Source: Dactylorhiza incarnata (taxonomy: Eukaryota > Streptophyta > Magnoliopsida > Asparagales > Orchidaceae). From it: a DNA stretch of 64,000 nt. Position 1 is the first letter of the stretch. Each line of letters opens with the position of its first letter. The stretch spans positions 124,001 through 188,000 of the forward strand of contig JAWHQI010000061.1 in the NCBI GenBank assembly GCA_033032865.1, given 5' to 3'. Of the stretch, positions 1-12,243 are shown one piece after another. Under the pieces are notes generated by a model. The model worked only from the letters and a program-made list of their open reading frames with translations. It was not told the DNA's origin and did not search any database. Made by a program: the position numbers and the translations under genes.

Positions 1-102
1 TTACTACCGCTGCCAAAAAAATGAACTAGTTTGGGGCATAAGATTTTGGTATGACAATGACATTTTTGTCCAACCACACCGGAGCAAATAAGCCCACGAT
101 AA
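1..102. mobile_element. Truncated Tourist-like MITE (right part)
   Basis: These 102 bases match 16747-16848 almost perfectly (one G/A difference near position 29 and one A/T difference near 77). That second copy is part of a complete MITE at 16651-16866. Here the match stops at 102, 18 bases before the terminal inverted repeat would end, and runs straight into gypsy integrase code. The left part lies outside the window. Confidence 0.85.
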
Positions 103-1014
103 ACAGCTCAGAGGCTAAAAAGTATCACGGCGCCCTGGCCATTCGCCATATGGGGAATGGACCTGGTAGGACCCTTCCCCCAGGCTAGTGGGCAGAGGAG
201 ATTTCTCCTAGTCATGATTGACTACTTCACAAAGTGGTTGGAGGTCAAGGCATTGGCTAAGGTCACCTCCCAGGTAATCCGCAACTTCGTATGGGGGGAG
301 ATCATTTGTCGACATGGGCTTCCGCAGGCCATAGTCACGGATAATGGACCGCAGTTCGCAAGCGAGGAATTCATCAGCTTCTGTGGCCAGTTGGGGATAG
401 ACCTTAGGTTCGCGTCCGTTCACCATCCCAGGAGCAACGGGCAGGTGGAGGCGGCGAACAAGGTCATCGTGAACTTGCACAAGAAGAAGGTGGAAAATCT
501 CAAGGGCAATTGGGTGGAGCAGCTCCCCTCGGTCCTATGGGCTTTAAGAACCACCCCCAACACCGCCACGGGGGAGACCCCATTCAAGCTCTCTCACGGC
601 TGCGAGGTCGTCATCCCCATAGAGTTCGAGGTTATGAAACCAAGGGTAAAGATTGCCGCAAATGGAGAGGAAGATTGGAGAGCCGAGAACGAGGAGGAGT
701 TGCGGCTCTCCCTCGACCTCATCGAAGAAGCTCGGGACCGAGCAGCCATCCATCAAGAAGAGGTCAAGCGGCGGATGGCCAAGTATTTCGACAGGCACGT
801 CAGGATCAAGCAGTTTGAGAAGGGAGATCTGGTACTCAAGAAGGTCGACGCGGCTGGGAGGTCCGTCGCGGTGGGAAAACTTAACCCCAACTGGGAAGGC
901 CCCTATGTCGTGGAAGAGGCACTGAAGTCTGGGGGGTATCGCCTTCAGAATATGGAGGGCCAACCCCTCAGCCACACATGGAGTGGCGACGACCTTAAAC
1001 GCTTTTATCCTTAG
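103..1014 (+). pseudogene. Gypsy integrase (C-terminal part of pol, 5'-truncated)
   Basis: The reading frame is open from the truncation point at 103 to the TAG at 1012-1014 (303 codons). An ATG at 157 is internal, not a start: the residues before it (APWPFAIWG) are the usual lead-in to the integrase core. The core DDE residues are visible: Asp in MDLVGPF, Asp in VTDNGPQF, and Glu in NGQVEAANK. A basic C-terminal domain follows (KYFDRHV, then FEKGDLVLKKV and NWEGPYVV). The enzyme would join retrotransposon cDNA to the chromosome. No stop or frameshift occurs in this part, but the rest of pol (protease, RT, RNase H) is missing, so it cannot be made as a normal polyprotein. Confidence 0.93.
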
Positions 1015-1105
1015 TACCATGTAGTAACAGTGGTTTTTGAATGAAAACGTTTTGTTTAAACTGTGTATAAAAATGATGCTACAGCTCACAGGAGAGACCC
1101 TAAAA

Positions 1106-2646
1106 GTTCCAGAGGATGGACCCGAGCAGACCCGCTGTCCAGGCTCTCATCTAGCTGGCAGGTCCGAAGGCTCACTCGGTGGCAGGTTCCATGTTCCAGA
1201 GGTTGGCCCCGAGCAGACCCGCTGTCCAGGCTCTCATCTAGCTGGCAGGTCCGAAGGCTCACTCGGTGGCAGGTTCCATGTTCCAGAGGTTGGCCCCGAG
1301 CAGACCCGCTGTCCAGGCTCTCATCTAGCTGGCAGGTCCGAAGGCTCACTCGGTGGCAGGTTCCATGTTCCAGAGGTTGGCCCCGAGCAGACCCGCTGTC
1401 CAGGCTTTCATCTAGCTGGCAGGTCCGAAGGCTCACTCGGTGGCAGGTTCCATGTTTCAGAGGTTGGCCCCGAGCAGACCCGCTGTCCAGGCTCTCATCT
1501 AGCTGGCAGGTCCGAAGGCTCACTCGGTGGCAGGTTCCATGTTCCAGAGGTTGGCCCCGAGCAGACCCGCTGTCCAGGCTCTCATCTAGCTGGCAGGTCC
1601 GAAGGCTCACTCGGTGGCAGGTTCCATGTTCCAGAGGTTGGCCCCGAGCAGACCCGCTGTCCAGGCTCTCATCTAGCTGGCAGGTCCGAAGGCTCACTCG
1701 GTGTCAGGTTCCATGTTCCAGAGGTTGGCCCCGAGCAGACCCGCTGTCCAGGCTCTCATCTAGCTGGCAGGTCCGAAGGCTCACTCGGTGGCAGGTTCCA
1801 TGTTCCAGAGGTTGGCCCTGAGCAGACCCGCTGTCCAGGCTCTCATCTAGCTGGCAGGTCCGAAGGCTCACTCGGTGGCAGGTTCCATGTTCCAGAGGTT
1901 GGCCCCGAGCAGACCCGCTGTCAAGGCTCTCATCTAGCTGGCAGGTCCGAAGGCTCACTCGGTGGCAGGTTCCATGTTCCAGAGGTTGGCCCCGAGCAGA
2001 CCCGCTGTCCAAGCTCTCATCTAGCTGGCAGGTCCGAAGGCTCACTCGGTGACAGGTTCCATGTTCCAGAGGTTGGCCCCGAGCAGACCCGCTGTCCAGG
2101 CTCTCATCTAGTTGGCAGGTCCGAAGGCTCACTCGGTGGCAGGTTCCATGTTCCAGAGGTTGGCCCCGAGCAGACCCGCTGTCCAGGCTCTCATCTAGCT
2201 GGCAGGTCTGAAGGCTCACTCGGTGGCAGGTTCCATGTTCCAGAGGTTGGCCCCGAGCAGACCCGCTGTCCAGGCTCTCATCTAGCTGGCAGGTCCGAAG
2301 GCTCACTCGGTGGCAGGTTCCATGTTCCAGAGGTTGGCCCCGAGCAGACCCGCTGTCCAGGCTCTCATCTAGCTGGCAGGTCCGAAGGATCACTCGGTGG
2401 CAGGTTCCATGTTCCAGAGGTTGGCCCCGAGCAGACCCGCTGTCCAGGCTCTCATCTAGCTGGCAGGTCCGAAGGCTCACTCGGTGGCAGGTTCCATGTT
2501 CCAGAGGTTGGCCCCGAGCAGACCCGCTGTCCAGGCTCTCATCTAGCTGGCAGATCTGAAGGCTCACTCGGTGGCAGGTTCCATGTTCCAGAGGTTGGCC
2601 CCGAGCAGACCCGCTGTCCGGGCTCTCACCTAGCTGGCAGGTTCCA
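1106..2646. repeat. 87-bp tandem array, about 17.7 copies
   Basis: The unit starts GTTCCAGAGGTTGGCCCCGA and recurs every 87 bases from 1106 to 2585; the 18th copy is partial. Copies differ at only scattered single bases (for example 1413, 1455, 1704, 1922, 2011). Because 87 is a multiple of 3, long open frames run through the array on both strands (29-residue repeats); these are a by-product and not evidence of a protein. The array lies between pol and the antisense genes, where Tat-type elements are known to carry satellite-like repeats. Confidence 0.97.
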
Positions 2647-4364
2647 AGCTCTCAAGGGTGGATCTCGAGAACACTCGCAGGGACCACGCGCCAGCAAGGC
2701 GTGCCTCATCTTTCTTCCTAACTACCTAGGCGAAACCCCGGCCCGAGCGAATGGTAAGGGGTTTCGAGTGGAACAGGAAGCGAGAAGTCGAAGAGAGGTA
2801 GCATGTCAAAGTCATCCTCGGGCATTCGCTGTGTGGCCAAAGTAGCCGCAGTTAACGTCCTAGCGAGCCTAGCGAGATATAGCGGCGAATGAGAGAAAAG
2901 CTGAGAATAACACAAATTGTAGTCAATGTATACATCTTTTAAAGGCACTCGCCCGTTCAAGATTACAATCAAAAGGATAAATGCAAAAAGAGAAAATACA
3001 AGAGGCCCTTCTCAAGGATTAACAGATTTCTCGCTTGAAGATCCGTCACTCGCACCAGAGTCTGGGATGAGGGCGTCTTCTCGCGGCTCGACGTGGTCGT
3101 CCTCAGGAAAGGGGATTGGAATGTAAAGCTCGGGGACGACTTGGCGAGCGGAAAGGCGTTCGGCCTCCGCCTTCAGGTATCCCGCTCGCCGCAGCACCTG
3201 CAGCGCATGCTTGACGACATTCTGCGCGTTCTCTTGCATCAGCTGCTCCAACTCGTGATGGGGATAAAAATGGCCCCCGCTCCCCGGGTCGAGTGCTGAC
3301 GCACCAGCCTCTCGCAATCGCTGGACTTCGGCTTTGGCCAGGCGGATTTCATCCTCAAGGCCGGCCACCCGAGCGCGGAGCATCCCGGCAACCATGGTAT
3401 CCTGAAAATAATAACAAAGGTGGTAAGAATAAAGTTCGTCAATCGGCAACAAGTCACTCGCGGGAAAGGAGAAAATATACACACCTCTGCGACAGGGCGG
3501 TTGGCGAGAAGGGTCTCCGCAGCCGCCAGCTTAATCCTAAGCTCCTGCGCCTCGGTAGAAGCAGCGTATCGGGACTCCTCAACCTCCGCCAAGTCCCGCG
3601 CCAGTTTGATGCTCCGGCGCGAAGACATGTGCGCGAGCTCGAGTGCCCGCAGCATGGCCCTGGCACTCTCATGAGCGAGAATCTGGGTCGTCTCGGCATC
3701 ATAGACTTCAGCGTCTTCTCGGCCATAGAGGGCATACGCGATGGCGTAAGCCTCACCGCTGGCGAGATCGCTCTCTATCCACGACGGATGGAGGGTGGAG
3801 AGCGAGACCCGGTTAGCATTCCTGTCCCACTTAACCAGGGGAGCCCCCGAGGGGTCCACGTACTTCTCGCCGCTGGGGAAGTTCCGATGGTCCCTGGGCA
3901 GTGGGGGCGGCGGCAACGACGGTCCCACGCGAGGGATGGTCTCCCCTGGCTCACTCGTCCCCAGGGCTTGGGTCTGAGCACCCGCCCCGAGGGTCTCGTC
4001 CAGGACCCCCTTCCCCTTGGCGGCAGGGGGATTTTTGGGCTTCTTGGAAGTGGAAGAGGTCAGCACCGCTGGCTTGCGCTTCTTTCCGCCAGGTTTGGAG
4101 GAAGAAGGTTCCTCCCGACAGGCATCCGCGGCGGCCTGTGCGAGAGTGAGGGAAGATCCGGAGGGACGCGGCGGATGAAGGGGGAGGTGGCGCACACCTG
4201 CATAATATAGCAAATGGTTCTAACGAATGATGTAAAAATCACAAAGCGAAAGCGAATGAAGTCTCGAACACTTACCCTCGCCCTGCGGAATGGGTGGAAG
4301 CGAGTTGACGTTTCGCCGAAGATGGACGAGATGCATCTCGTGCTCCAGGATGTATTGGTGGAGT

Positions 4365-5502
4365 TGTTGGATCGGTCGGCGCCCTTAGTGTTGGATCGGT
4401 CGACGCCCTTAGAGGGGGGGTGAATAAGGGTTTTAAGGATTTTATAATTATTTTGAATGTTTTAGAAAAAACTTTGAATATGATAATAAAGAGGATCAAG
4501 ACTAATCAAATAAAGTAATAATAGAGACATGATTTTATTAACTTGAGAAACATGATTACAGAATTTGATCTCTTATGAAAGCTAGAAATCAAAGCTAAAT
4601 AGAAAATAAACCTTTTGGTTTTCTATCCCGACTCGCTTCCCCACGAACCGGTGGCCCTAGCCTTATCCTCCCCGAATTCGGCCTCAAGCCGCTCTAGCCA
4701 ATCCCTCTCCAGAAAGGCCTCGAGCACCCCCTAGACCTAGCCTAGATCTAGTCGCCAACACAAGGCGATTTTCAGCCCTAAGTCCTACCCCAGACCTAGT
4801 CGCCAACACGAGGCAATTTCACTAACGGGTTTACAAGAAAGATCAGAAATGAAAAGACAATAAGATAAGAACTCCCTCAAGATGAACTTCTGAAGATTGG
4901 GGCGAAGATCCGCTGTAGAATCGGCATTTGTTGAAGCGAACTTCGTTTGGATTTGGCGTGATGGAATCCTCCTTCAGAAATTTGCAGAGCTTCGTTGGGA
5001 CCTCAAGTTTCGGCCAAGATAGCCTCTGGAATTGTAGCACTGCCTCTCTCTCCCTAATCTCTGTCTGAAACGAGAGGTGAGGGGTCCATTATATAGCCCA
5101 CGCGCTACCGCCGGCGCTAGCCCGGATTAGGCAACGTTTTGCGCGGCAGAATCTCCCATCCGCGGCAACCCCTTGCTCTATTCCTTCTGTGTGCTCCGCT
5201 ACCGCCGACCCTATCCACTACCGCCAGCGCTATCCCTGGTTAGGCAACTCTTTGCGCGGCAAGATCTTCAATCCGAGGCAACAATTCCTGCAAGCCTTCT
5301 GTGCATCGAGCTAGCGCCGGCGCTATCGTCTGCGCTAGTGATCAATTTGGAGTTGATGGCTCAAATTCGGGGGCAACAACCATATGTAAGCCTTGAGTCA
5401 TTTTGACCTATTATCCTGCACATTTAGATCACACAAGATTAAATACACACATAGGATTTGTTATTCTCAAACCTAGGAGATGCGGAAGACCGTGTTCCAA
5501 CA
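4365..5502 (-). repeat. Copia D 3' LTR (left)
   Basis: 1138 bp, TG...CA ends, starting with two tandem copies of a 23-base GTTGGATCGGTCG motif and a G run of 7. It is nearly identical to 11068-12243; the main differences are the shorter G run and the absence of an 18-base duplication seen near 11830. Confidence 0.95.
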
Positions 5503-8500
5503 AACTCCCCCTTTTGATAATAACAAATCCATTAATGATAAAACAAAGCATTAATAAAATAAGCATGATGAGACTATACTTGTGTGTGTGTGTGAGTGAT
5601 GACTTTAGGATGATTATTGATTTTAGCATTTAGAATTGCTCCCCCTAAATACATGCTCCCCCTATGTGAATGCTCCCCTAATATATATGCTATCAACTTA
5701 ATCAATCATGTGGGGTTTTCATTTTGATAGCGGATCATGTTAGGTCTCCCCCTTTTGCATTTTATCATGTCCGTTCTCCCCCTTTGTTATTAGCAAAAGT
5801 GGGTAGGGAAACAAAGCACTAAAAATGTGGAAATAAAAAGAAGGCATGATCGAGCTTTTTTAAGTAAATGATAAGGAGTTTTAGACTTGTCTTTCATTGA
5901 AAATGATCAGAGTTATGACTCATTTTATCCATTTTGTTTGTAGTTCTCCCCCTTTTATAAATCAGAGTTTAGCAAAAAATAATGATTTTCCCAATAATCC
6001 ATCTACCCAGACAATACGTCTACACCCTAGCCCCGTACTAAGTGACGGATGGGCATGAGGAGCTGCACACATGCCGTAGGTTGGGGTGTTAGTCCCATAT
6101 GCAAACACTAGACACAACTTAACCTAGCACTCTTTCCCCCCAGTGCCTCGCAAGGCCCCACTGGAACCCTCCCCGGTTAAGGACAAGACATGACTAGAGA
6201 TAAGGTTATCTAATGTCTACAACCCTACGCCCCCGCTATGGTGAGATATGAAGTCACGGATAAAGGTTATTGAAAACATTAAGCATTTAACTCTAATGGG
6301 AAAATTCATAGCATTTGGATTTTTATTAGGACATAAAGTACTCTTAGCTATATTCAAGAATGAATCAGAGTTTGAGCATTTGCGGAAGATTTCGAAAAAG
6401 AAACATCATAATACAATATAAGAGTTTAAGTTCAAAAAAAAGATGTTTTTGAGTTTCAAAATGAACTTTAAAAAGATAACAGTTGAAGCATTTTGGAATA
6501 AAGAAACAACATCCTTATAGCAATTAGAGAAGAAAATATTGATTTGAAATTCAATAAAAAGAGGATGTTTTTATCGGCGATATTTTACTTATTGGAGGAG
6601 TGTTTATCATGAAAGTTTTTATAGAGATGAATCAGAGAAATGATATGCGTGTTAGAACAACCAATATAAATTCTACCAAGCAAGTCTACCACTTGTTTTT
6701 AGAAAAAAATGAGATTTAAGACTTGATATGAGCATGAAATCGCAAGGTAAAAATTCATATGGTGATGATGCGGAAGACTTGTAGAAATACATGAAACATC
6801 TTATTGTAATCAAGAATAATCCATAAAAAGATATATGAGTTTAATTTCAAAAAGAAGATGTTTATGTAAATCATGTTTCAATGAAAATCTTTTATGGTTG
6901 ACAAAAATAACCACGCATGAAATAATACTATCACAAAGAGATTACTACAATGTTATTTCAATTCACAATTTCAAGTCATACCAAACATTGTAGAAAGCAT
7001 GCTAGGTTATCTAGTGCATTTCATAAGTAAAGAGTAGTATAGAGTTTGCATTGGGATCCAATACTTATGAGAAGAAGTGTTATGGAAGATAATGATGTGC
7101 ACAAAAGTGTATTTTTGAGTAGAGTAAACACATGTTTTAATAAAAAATACAAGTAATATGTAAAGTAAAAGCACAATAAAACACAAATAATTTTACTTCC
7201 ACTCACTTCAATGCACAAAAAAAAATGTACAACTACCAAGGTGCTTTGCACACACAATGCTCATTAAGACTTATCAGGGTGCAAAGTAGTGCTTGGGGGA
7301 TCACATATTTTATTTTGAATTTTGAGACTAGTGATCTGGTGTACTTAAGAATAAGTGGTTTTTATTTTGAAAGAAAGATATGGTTTGCACAAGATACTTT
7401 ATTATTCTTTCCAAGGTGCTCAACCTCACAATGCTTATTAAGACTTATCAGGAGGTTCAAGTATTGCTTGGTGGAGTTAACTTTGTCAAATTATTTCATA
7501 ATTTTTGTTTTGTGCAAAGTTCTCCGAATACACTTGTTTTGCAAACCAATATAATTTATGAGAAAGATAACCACTTTTCTTAATTTTTAAAAGTGCAAAT
7601 AAAGGAGTGTAGGTAAGATACTTGTGCAATTTTAATTCATTGTACTAATACAAAACATACACAAGCATTCTTAGATTTAAACACAAATGTAGACAATGCC
7701 AAAAATAAGTGAGTGAATAAAGATCATTATCAAACATAAAACATTTACTCATACTTAGAGGCATGGTACGCATAGTTCTACACAACTATTACAATATAAT
7801 TGATGCACATATTAATAGATGTATCAAAGCATGATGAAAGCAATGTTCAAAGTAGTTTGAAAAGATAAATTGCAACATTATAGAAGTTCTAAATAATAGA
7901 TTATATCATGCTTGATTTTCAATGAAGTTCATACAATATTTTTGATATTTTTGAAGAATAATTTTTACTTAGAGTTTGAACTCATAAAAAATTGATCTTG
8001 GACTTCCCGAGGACTACCTTGTGAGAGGTTCGCCCGGTACTAGGTGATATGATGGGATGATAGCCCAAATCACCCTTTCGCAAGATACAAGTAAAAAAGT
8101 TAAGTTCAAAACTAACAATGTTTGATAATAATTTTTTTTTATTGTTTTATATTTTTGTATTTGATTTTTGCTTTAAGAAATAGAATTTAAACAACTGACA
8201 AAACACAAATACAAAACATATAAAATAAAAGCATATTTTTGTATTTTGATTTTTCAAAAATAAAATAGAATCAGATGTGCAAAACTAAATAGTACATATA
8301 GATCAAAATATTTTTAGAAATTTTTCAAAATTTTAAAAACACAAAAATTCGAAACTCGACGCTAGCGCCGGCGCTAGCGCTAGCGCGGGAAACAGTAAGT
8401 GATTTTTAGGGTTTTGAAAATTTTGATGCTTGAACCTGATTGGGTGTCCCATTAGTAGTTTCATGGTGAATTTGCTGAATTTTTGGAAATGTTTTGGATA

Positions 8501-9728
8501 GGGCAAATTTCATGAAACATTAGCGATTTTGTATATGACTTCATCAAATAAACTTAGCATGAGATATAAATTATTATATCTCCATTTTAATTTTTCTAAG
8601 ACTTGTATTTATCAATCTAATGTTGCTTGACAATGATAGGAAATGTAAGCACGAGAAGACACGAATGAACAAATCAAATATGCATGATTTTAATGATTAA
8701 AAATAATGTTCATGCACAAGAATATCTTGGATAAGCCCTAGTTGAGAATACCCAGCCTGTATATCTTGGTAAACACATAAAGCCTAACATAGACACGAAT
8801 ATTCTTTAGGTGGCAATGTTAGAATGATAAATTTGAGATTAATGTTATACCAAGGTTTGATAGTGTTTCAACTTATAGACCTAGAATGGAGTGACGATTC
8901 TGTTTGATTTGATATCAAGATGATTCAAAGGTCTAAACTAGAAATAAATCACAATATACACCAACCATTATAATATAAATTGTCATCAGTTAATATATCA
9001 ATTATAATTCACATAATTGTGATAGAAATAATTGTTTTTAGATGACTTTTGATATGACTTATGATATATGATTTTTGCAAAGAACATCAATAGAACATGG
9101 TGATGCATGTGAATTCAATATTCATTATGTCGGTAAATTCTTTCAATACATTTTAGTGATTTTCTTTTAGTTAAGAATTTTGAATATATATATATATATA
9201 TGTGATTTTTGATAGGTGATAGTGATGGTTTAGATCATGTTTGACATCAAGGAGTGAACACAATATAATTTTTTTGTTGTGAACAAAGACAACCATATTG
9301 AAAGTTGAGCTTTTATTTAGATCTTGAATTTTCTTTTAGATCAAGTTATTTCACTAAACCACTTGTTGGTGAAGGCTAAGAATCTTAATAGCCTAATAAC
9401 CAGATTTAATTTGAAATATCTTATAGCAAATTTAGAGTTTGATTCATATGGATAATATAAGATATTTAGAAGCAATGGATATAAGAATAAAAGATAGGTC
9501 ATCAAAATAAAATATGATTTTGAATTTTGATCAATTTGATTTTATAAACATATTAATCTTTTAAGAGATAAAATCATATTTTCAATATTGTATAGGATGA
9601 TCACGACATGATAGTTCAAAAGAAAACAAAAAGAAAAAATAGAAAAGACATTAAAGCACATCATGAAGTAGAAATTTGTATATTTCAATTTGTAAGGTTT
9701 CTACTTCATGCATTTGATGATACTATAG
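5503..9728 (-). other. Non-coding interior of copia D
   Basis: This AT-rich stretch has no long open frame and no pol motif on either strand. On the minus strand, purine tracts of the AAAAGGGGGAG type recur (rc of 5508-5516, 5640-5780, 5945-5960), resembling repeated polypurine tracts. A moderately GC-rich block occurs near 6000-6240. A perfect palindrome CTAGCGCCGGCGCTAG is at about 8362-8377. The first 15 bases (5503-5517) are the polypurine tract next to the LTR. Confidence 0.7.
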
Positions 9729-11018
9729 CTAGTAGATGAGAGATTTGGGTATCCAAAGGGAACCAAGTGTAATGGTTCCTTTAGGTACCCAAATATAGCG
9801 TGATAATCTTTGGGGAGACAAAGATGAATGAATTCTTTCAAGTGGAGTTAATGTTTCATTTTTTATTTTGGGTCTCCATTCATATTTTGATTTAATATTA
9901 TGCATCAAATTTCCATATTCATTAAACTTAGGTTTAAAATAATAATCACTTTTGAAATTATATTTCATAGAAAATTTGTACACATTTGAATTTAATTTGG
10001 GAGATATATAATGAGGGTTAGAGTTTATTATGCTTTTATGATTAAATATTCTACTAGGTGCATGTTTAATAGATTTTATAATACTAGTAGAAGACTTACA
10101 CATTTTAGATGATAAACTAGAAATAAAAGATTTTTTATCACTTGTAAAATTTTCCACAAATAGTTTTAGTGCTTCTAGTTTATTAAATAAAATATTATTT
10201 TCATTTACTAATTTTTCATTATGCTCTTTTGAAATTAACAGTTCTTTTTCAAAATCCTTGATTTTTTCTTTAATATTATAACAATCAAAACAAGGCTTTG
10301 AAATTTCAATTAGAGAGCATGATGGAGATTCAATCACATCATTTTTGGATTCTACATTCACATTTGCCTTCAAAGTTTTATTTTCTAAACGTAATTTTGC
10401 ATTAGCCCTTTTTAATTTCTTAATCTTACGTTTCGTAATTTGTAGCAATTGTAGCGTAGAAATTGAATTGCAAATGATAAGGGATTTTGATTTCCTTACA
10501 GTGCTATTGGAAGAGGCAAGATTTGAACTAATAGTTCCTTTGACATCCTTTTGGCACTCCTCTTCCATTGATGCCATATCATCATCCCTTTCGCTTGATG
10601 TGACTTCCATGGATCCATCATGTGTGGAGCTTTCTTGAATACCTGTGCAGGCTTGCATATTCTCCGGTTCTTGTGATTGTTCCATACCTACAGAAGGAGA
10701 ATCATAAGTTATTTCAAGAAATTTCCACATCTCGTATGCAGTAGGAAAAGTATGAATGAGTTTGGAAATATTATGATCTAACGCACAAAATAGACTATTC
10801 ATAGATTTTGCATTTAAAACCATTTCATTTTTATTTAATACGCTAGGTGGTTTTTTGATAGTAATATTCCAAACTTTTTCATCTAAAGCTTTAAGAAAAT
10901 TTTCCATTAATATTTTCCATCCTTTAAAATTTCTTCCTTCAAATAGAGGTGGTGCTAGTGATTTTCCTTCTTCATAAAAATTTACCCCACTAGTAGAAGC
11001 GAGATCATGAGACGTCAT
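9729..11018 (-). CDS. Copia gag-like protein of element D (429 aa)
   Basis: This would be the capsid precursor of a copia element. Residues about 15-110 carry the copia gag N-terminal signature (PPLFEGRNFKGWKILMENF, then W...I and a helical SKLIHTF..AYEMWKFLE segment). The rest is lysine-rich and forms a long predicted coiled coil (residues about 210-330: KIKKLKRANAKLRLENKTLK). The last 25 residues contain YIWVPKGT and SLWIPK, typical of the gag/pol spacer of large plant copia elements. No CCHC zinc knuckle is seen, and protease, integrase and RT are absent. The start lies 35 bases downstream of the primer site. The frame is uninterrupted. Confidence 0.82.
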   Translation of the reverse strand: MTSHDLASTSGVNFYEEGKSLAPPLFEGRNFKGWKILMENFLKALDEKVWNITIKKPPSVLNKNEMVLNAKSMNSLFCALDHNISKLIHTFPTAYEMWKFLEITYDSPSVGMEQSQEPENMQACTGIQESSTHDGSMEVTSSERDDDMASMEEECQKDVKGTISSNLASSNSTVRKSKSLIICNSISTLQLLQITKRKIKKLKRANAKLRLENKTLKANVNVESKNDVIESPSCSLIEISKPCFDCYNIKEKIKDFEKELLISKEHNEKLVNENNILFNKLEALKLFVENFTSDKKSFISSLSSKMCKSSTSIIKSIKHAPSRIFNHKSIINSNPHYISPKLNSNVYKFSMKYNFKSDYYFKPKFNEYGNLMHNIKSKYEWRPKIKNETLTPLERIHSSLSPQRLSRYIWVPKGTITLGSLWIPKSLIY

Positions 11019-11052
11019 TATTCCCGGTTGTTAAGCCGATTTGGAATAACCT

Positions 11053-11065
11053 AGCTCTGATACCA
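11053..11065 (-). promoter_or_regulatory. Primer binding site of copia D (initiator tRNA-Met type)
   Basis: The minus-strand sequence TGGTATCAGAGCT, two bases inside the right-hand LTR end, matches the common plant copia primer site for initiator tRNA-Met. It fixes the element's orientation. Confidence 0.9.
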
Positions 11066-11067
11066 CT

Positions 11068-12243
11068 TGTTGGATCGGTCGGCGCCCTTAGTGTTGGATC
11101 GGTCGACGCCCTTAGAGGGGGGGGGGGGGGGGGGGGTGAATAAGGGTTTTAAGGATTTTATAATTATTTTGAATGTTTTAGAAAAAACTTTGAATATGAT
11201 AATAAAGAGGATCAATACTAATCAAATAAAGTAATAATAGAGACATGATTTTATTAACTTGAGAAACATGATTACAGAATTTGATCTCTTATGAAAGCTA
11301 GAAATCAAAGCTAAATAGAAAAGAAACCTTTTGGTTTTCTATCCCGACTCGCTTCCCCACGAACCGGTGGCCCTAGCCTTATCCTCCCCGGATTCGGCCT
11401 CAAGCCGCTCTAGCCAATCCCTCTCCAGAAAGGCCTCGAGCACCCCCTAGACCTAGCCTAGATCTAGTCGCCAACACAAGGCGATTTTCAGCCCTAAGTC
11501 CTACCCCAGACCTAGTCGCCAACACGAGGCGATTTCACTAACGGGTTTACAAGAAAGATCAGAAATGAAAAGACAATAAGATAAGAACTCCCTCAAGATG
11601 AACTTCTGAAGATTGGGGCGAAGATCCGCTGTAGAATCAGCATTTGTTGAAGCGGACTTCGTTTGGATTTGGCGTGATGGAATCCTCCTTCAGAAATTTG
11701 CAGAGCTTCGATGGGACCTCAAGTTTCGGCCAAGATAGCCTCTGGAATTGTAGCACTGCCTCTCTCTCCCTAATCTCTGTCTGAAACGAGAGGTGAGGGG
11801 TCCATTATATAGCCCACGCGCTACCGCCGGCGCTAGCGCTACCGCCGGCGCTAGCCCGGATTAGGCAACGTTTTGCGCGGCAGAATCTCCCATCCGCGGC
11901 AACCCCTTGCTCTATTCCTTCTGTGTGCTCCGCTACAGTCGGCGCTATCCACTACCGCCAGCGCTATCCCTGGTTAGGCAACTCTTTGCGCGACAAGATC
12001 TTCAATCCGAGGCAACAATTCCTGCAAGCCTTCTGTGCATCGAGCTAGCGCCGGCGCTATCCACTATCGCCTGCGCTAGTGATCAATTTGGAGTTGATGG
12101 CTCAAATTCGGGGGCAACAACCATATGTAAGCCTTGAGTCATCTTGACCTATTATCCTGCACACTTAGATCACACAAGATTAAATACACACATAGGATTT
12201 GTTATTCTCAAACCTAGGAGATGCGGAAGACCGTGTTCCAACA
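11068..12243 (-). repeat. Copia D 5' LTR (right)
   Basis: 1176 bp with the same ends as the left LTR. It has a longer G run (about 11118-11136) and an extra GCTACCGCCGGCGCTAGC unit near 11820-11850. The GC-rich palindromic GCTAGCGCCGGCGCTA motif recurs several times (for example around 12045). Confidence 0.95.

Larger units (their letters stand above)
4365..12243 (-). mobile_element. Non-autonomous copia element D, nested in element A
   Basis: Two LTRs (4365-5502 and 11068-12243) begin TGTTGGATCGG and end GTTCCAACA in plus orientation. They are flanked by a 5-bp direct repeat GGAGT (4360-4364 and 12244-12248). A tRNA-Met-type primer site read on the minus strand (TGGTATCAGAGCT, 11065-11053) lies next to the right-hand LTR and a polypurine tract (AAAAGGGGGAGTT) next to the left-hand one, so the element points leftwards. 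Only a gag-like ORF remains (9729-11018). The remaining 4.2 kb has no protease, integrase or RT code, as in large retrotransposon derivatives. It sits inside antisense gene 1 of element A. Confidence 0.95.

Noticed and set aside
1037..2845. A 602-codon open frame with a perfect 29-residue repeat
   Set aside because: It is the 87-bp array read in one of several open frames; the opposite strand is just as open. Period divisible by three explains it; no conserved start, domain or homologue is recognised.
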